Positions 4,968-5,362 of a stretch of DNA of 5,362 bases are shown here, piece after piece. The DNA comes from Chloroflexota bacterium (GTDB taxonomy: Bacteria; Chloroflexota; Dehalococcoidia; SM23-28-2), in contig JAUYDU010000239.1 of NCBI GenBank assembly GCA_030691665.1, positions 1 through 5,362 of the forward strand, read 5' to 3'. The position numbers were made by a program, and so were the translations under genes. Every line of letters begins with the position of its first letter. Position 1 is the stretch's first letter. A model generated the notes under the pieces. It saw only the letters and a list, made by a program, of their open reading frames with translations, was not told where the DNA came from and did not search any database.

Positions 4968-5362
4968 ATGCAGACTTTTCTCTTGCGACGGCTCATCTTC
5001 ATCATCATCTCCCTCTTTGGGGCCACAGTGATAATGTTCGCGCTCACCCGCATGGGGCCCGACCCGCGCAACCTCTTCGTCCCCCAGGGCGGCTACGGCA
5101 TCACACGGGCACAGTGGGAGGCCCTGGGAGAGAAGATGGGGTTCAACAAGCCGGTGGTGGTCCAGTACTTCCTATGGGTCGGCCGGCTGCTCAAGGGCGA
5201 CATGGGTGAATCGCTGGCGCAGCAGAGGCCGGTGCGTCCCCTCATCATGTCCCGGCTGGGCGCCACCATGCAGCTTGCGCTAGGGGGTTGGATTCTGGCC
5301 ATAGCTCTGGGCGTGCCGCTGGGCGTGCTCTCTGCGGTAAAGCGAGGCACTATCTGGGACTA
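4968..5362 (+). CDS. ABC transporter permease, DppB/OppB family, N-terminal part (cut by window end)
   Basis: The frame is open from the ATG at 4968 to the right edge, giving 131 complete codons. It encodes an inner-membrane permease of a peptide/nickel-type importer, which pairs with a DppC-like partner and two ATPases, expected downstream but not visible. The start MQTFLLRRLIFIIISLFGATVIMFAL is the usual first membrane segment of this family (xxLLRRL...). It is followed by MGPDP and an external region with QYFLWVGRLLKGDMGESL. Next come RPVRPLIMSRLGATMQLAL and a second membrane segment (WILAIALGVPLGVLSAVKRG), all in family order. AGGAGG at 4958-4963, 4 nt before the ATG, supports the start. 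The gene begins 73 nt after the binding-protein stop and shares its operon, with a strong palindrome between them. About 60% of the gene lies beyond the window, judged from the usual length of 310-340 aa. Confidence 0.95.
   Translation, partial: MQTFLLRRLIFIIISLFGATVIMFALTRMGPDPRNLFVPQGGYGITRAQWEALGEKMGFNKPVVVQYFLWVGRLLKGDMGESLAQQRPVRPLIMSRLGATMQLALGGWILAIALGVPLGVLSAVKRGTIWD

Noticed and set aside
4163..5071. 302-codon minus-strand frame
   Set aside because: It is antisense to the binding protein and permease genes, runs through the palindrome, and has no family-like sequence.

Overview
The window is GC-rich, tightly packed bacterial DNA with every supported gene on the + strand. It most resembles Chloroflexota, possibly the SAR202/Dehalococcoidia side. 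The clues are a family 5 substrate-binding lipoprotein with a very long Thr-Pro linker, an enolase-superfamily enzyme beside a peptide/solute ABC transporter, and a small regulator joining sigma region 4 to HARE-type winged helices. This assignment is inference from gene style; no marker gene is present.

Layout. Bases 1-239 are the 3' end of a thiamine-diphosphate enzyme of the acetolactate synthase type. A short gap (240-346) holds a candidate promoter and a perfect 6-bp inverted repeat. Next comes a TTG-started 276-aa DNA-binding protein (347-1177), with a sigma-70 region 4 helix-turn-helix at its N-terminus, two probable winged-helix units, and a HARE-HTH-like domain at its C-terminus. A 223-bp intergenic region with two inverted repeats leads to a 389-aa mandelate racemase/muconate lactonizing-type enzyme (1401-2570). 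A 296-bp region then carries the best promoter in the window (2728-2756) and a leader with inverted repeats. The leader precedes a 675-aa lipoprotein that is the binding component of a peptide/nickel/opine-type ABC importer (2867-4894). A perfect 40-bp palindrome (4909-4948) separates it from the start of the DppB-type permease gene (4968 onward), which is cut by the window edge.

How it may work together. The lipoprotein catches a solute outside the membrane and passes it to a permease complex whose first gene is at the right edge. The enolase-superfamily enzyme just upstream could act on the imported compound, probably a hydroxy-acid or sugar-acid-like carboxylate, and a thiamine-diphosphate enzyme could act later in the same catabolism. 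The regulator between them is a candidate local controller. Substrate identity and co-regulation are inference.

No clearly new system is visible. The items most worth a second look are the sigma4/HARE regulator with its own candidate operator, the palindrome between binding protein and permease, and the Lys-x-His variant in the enolase-superfamily active site.
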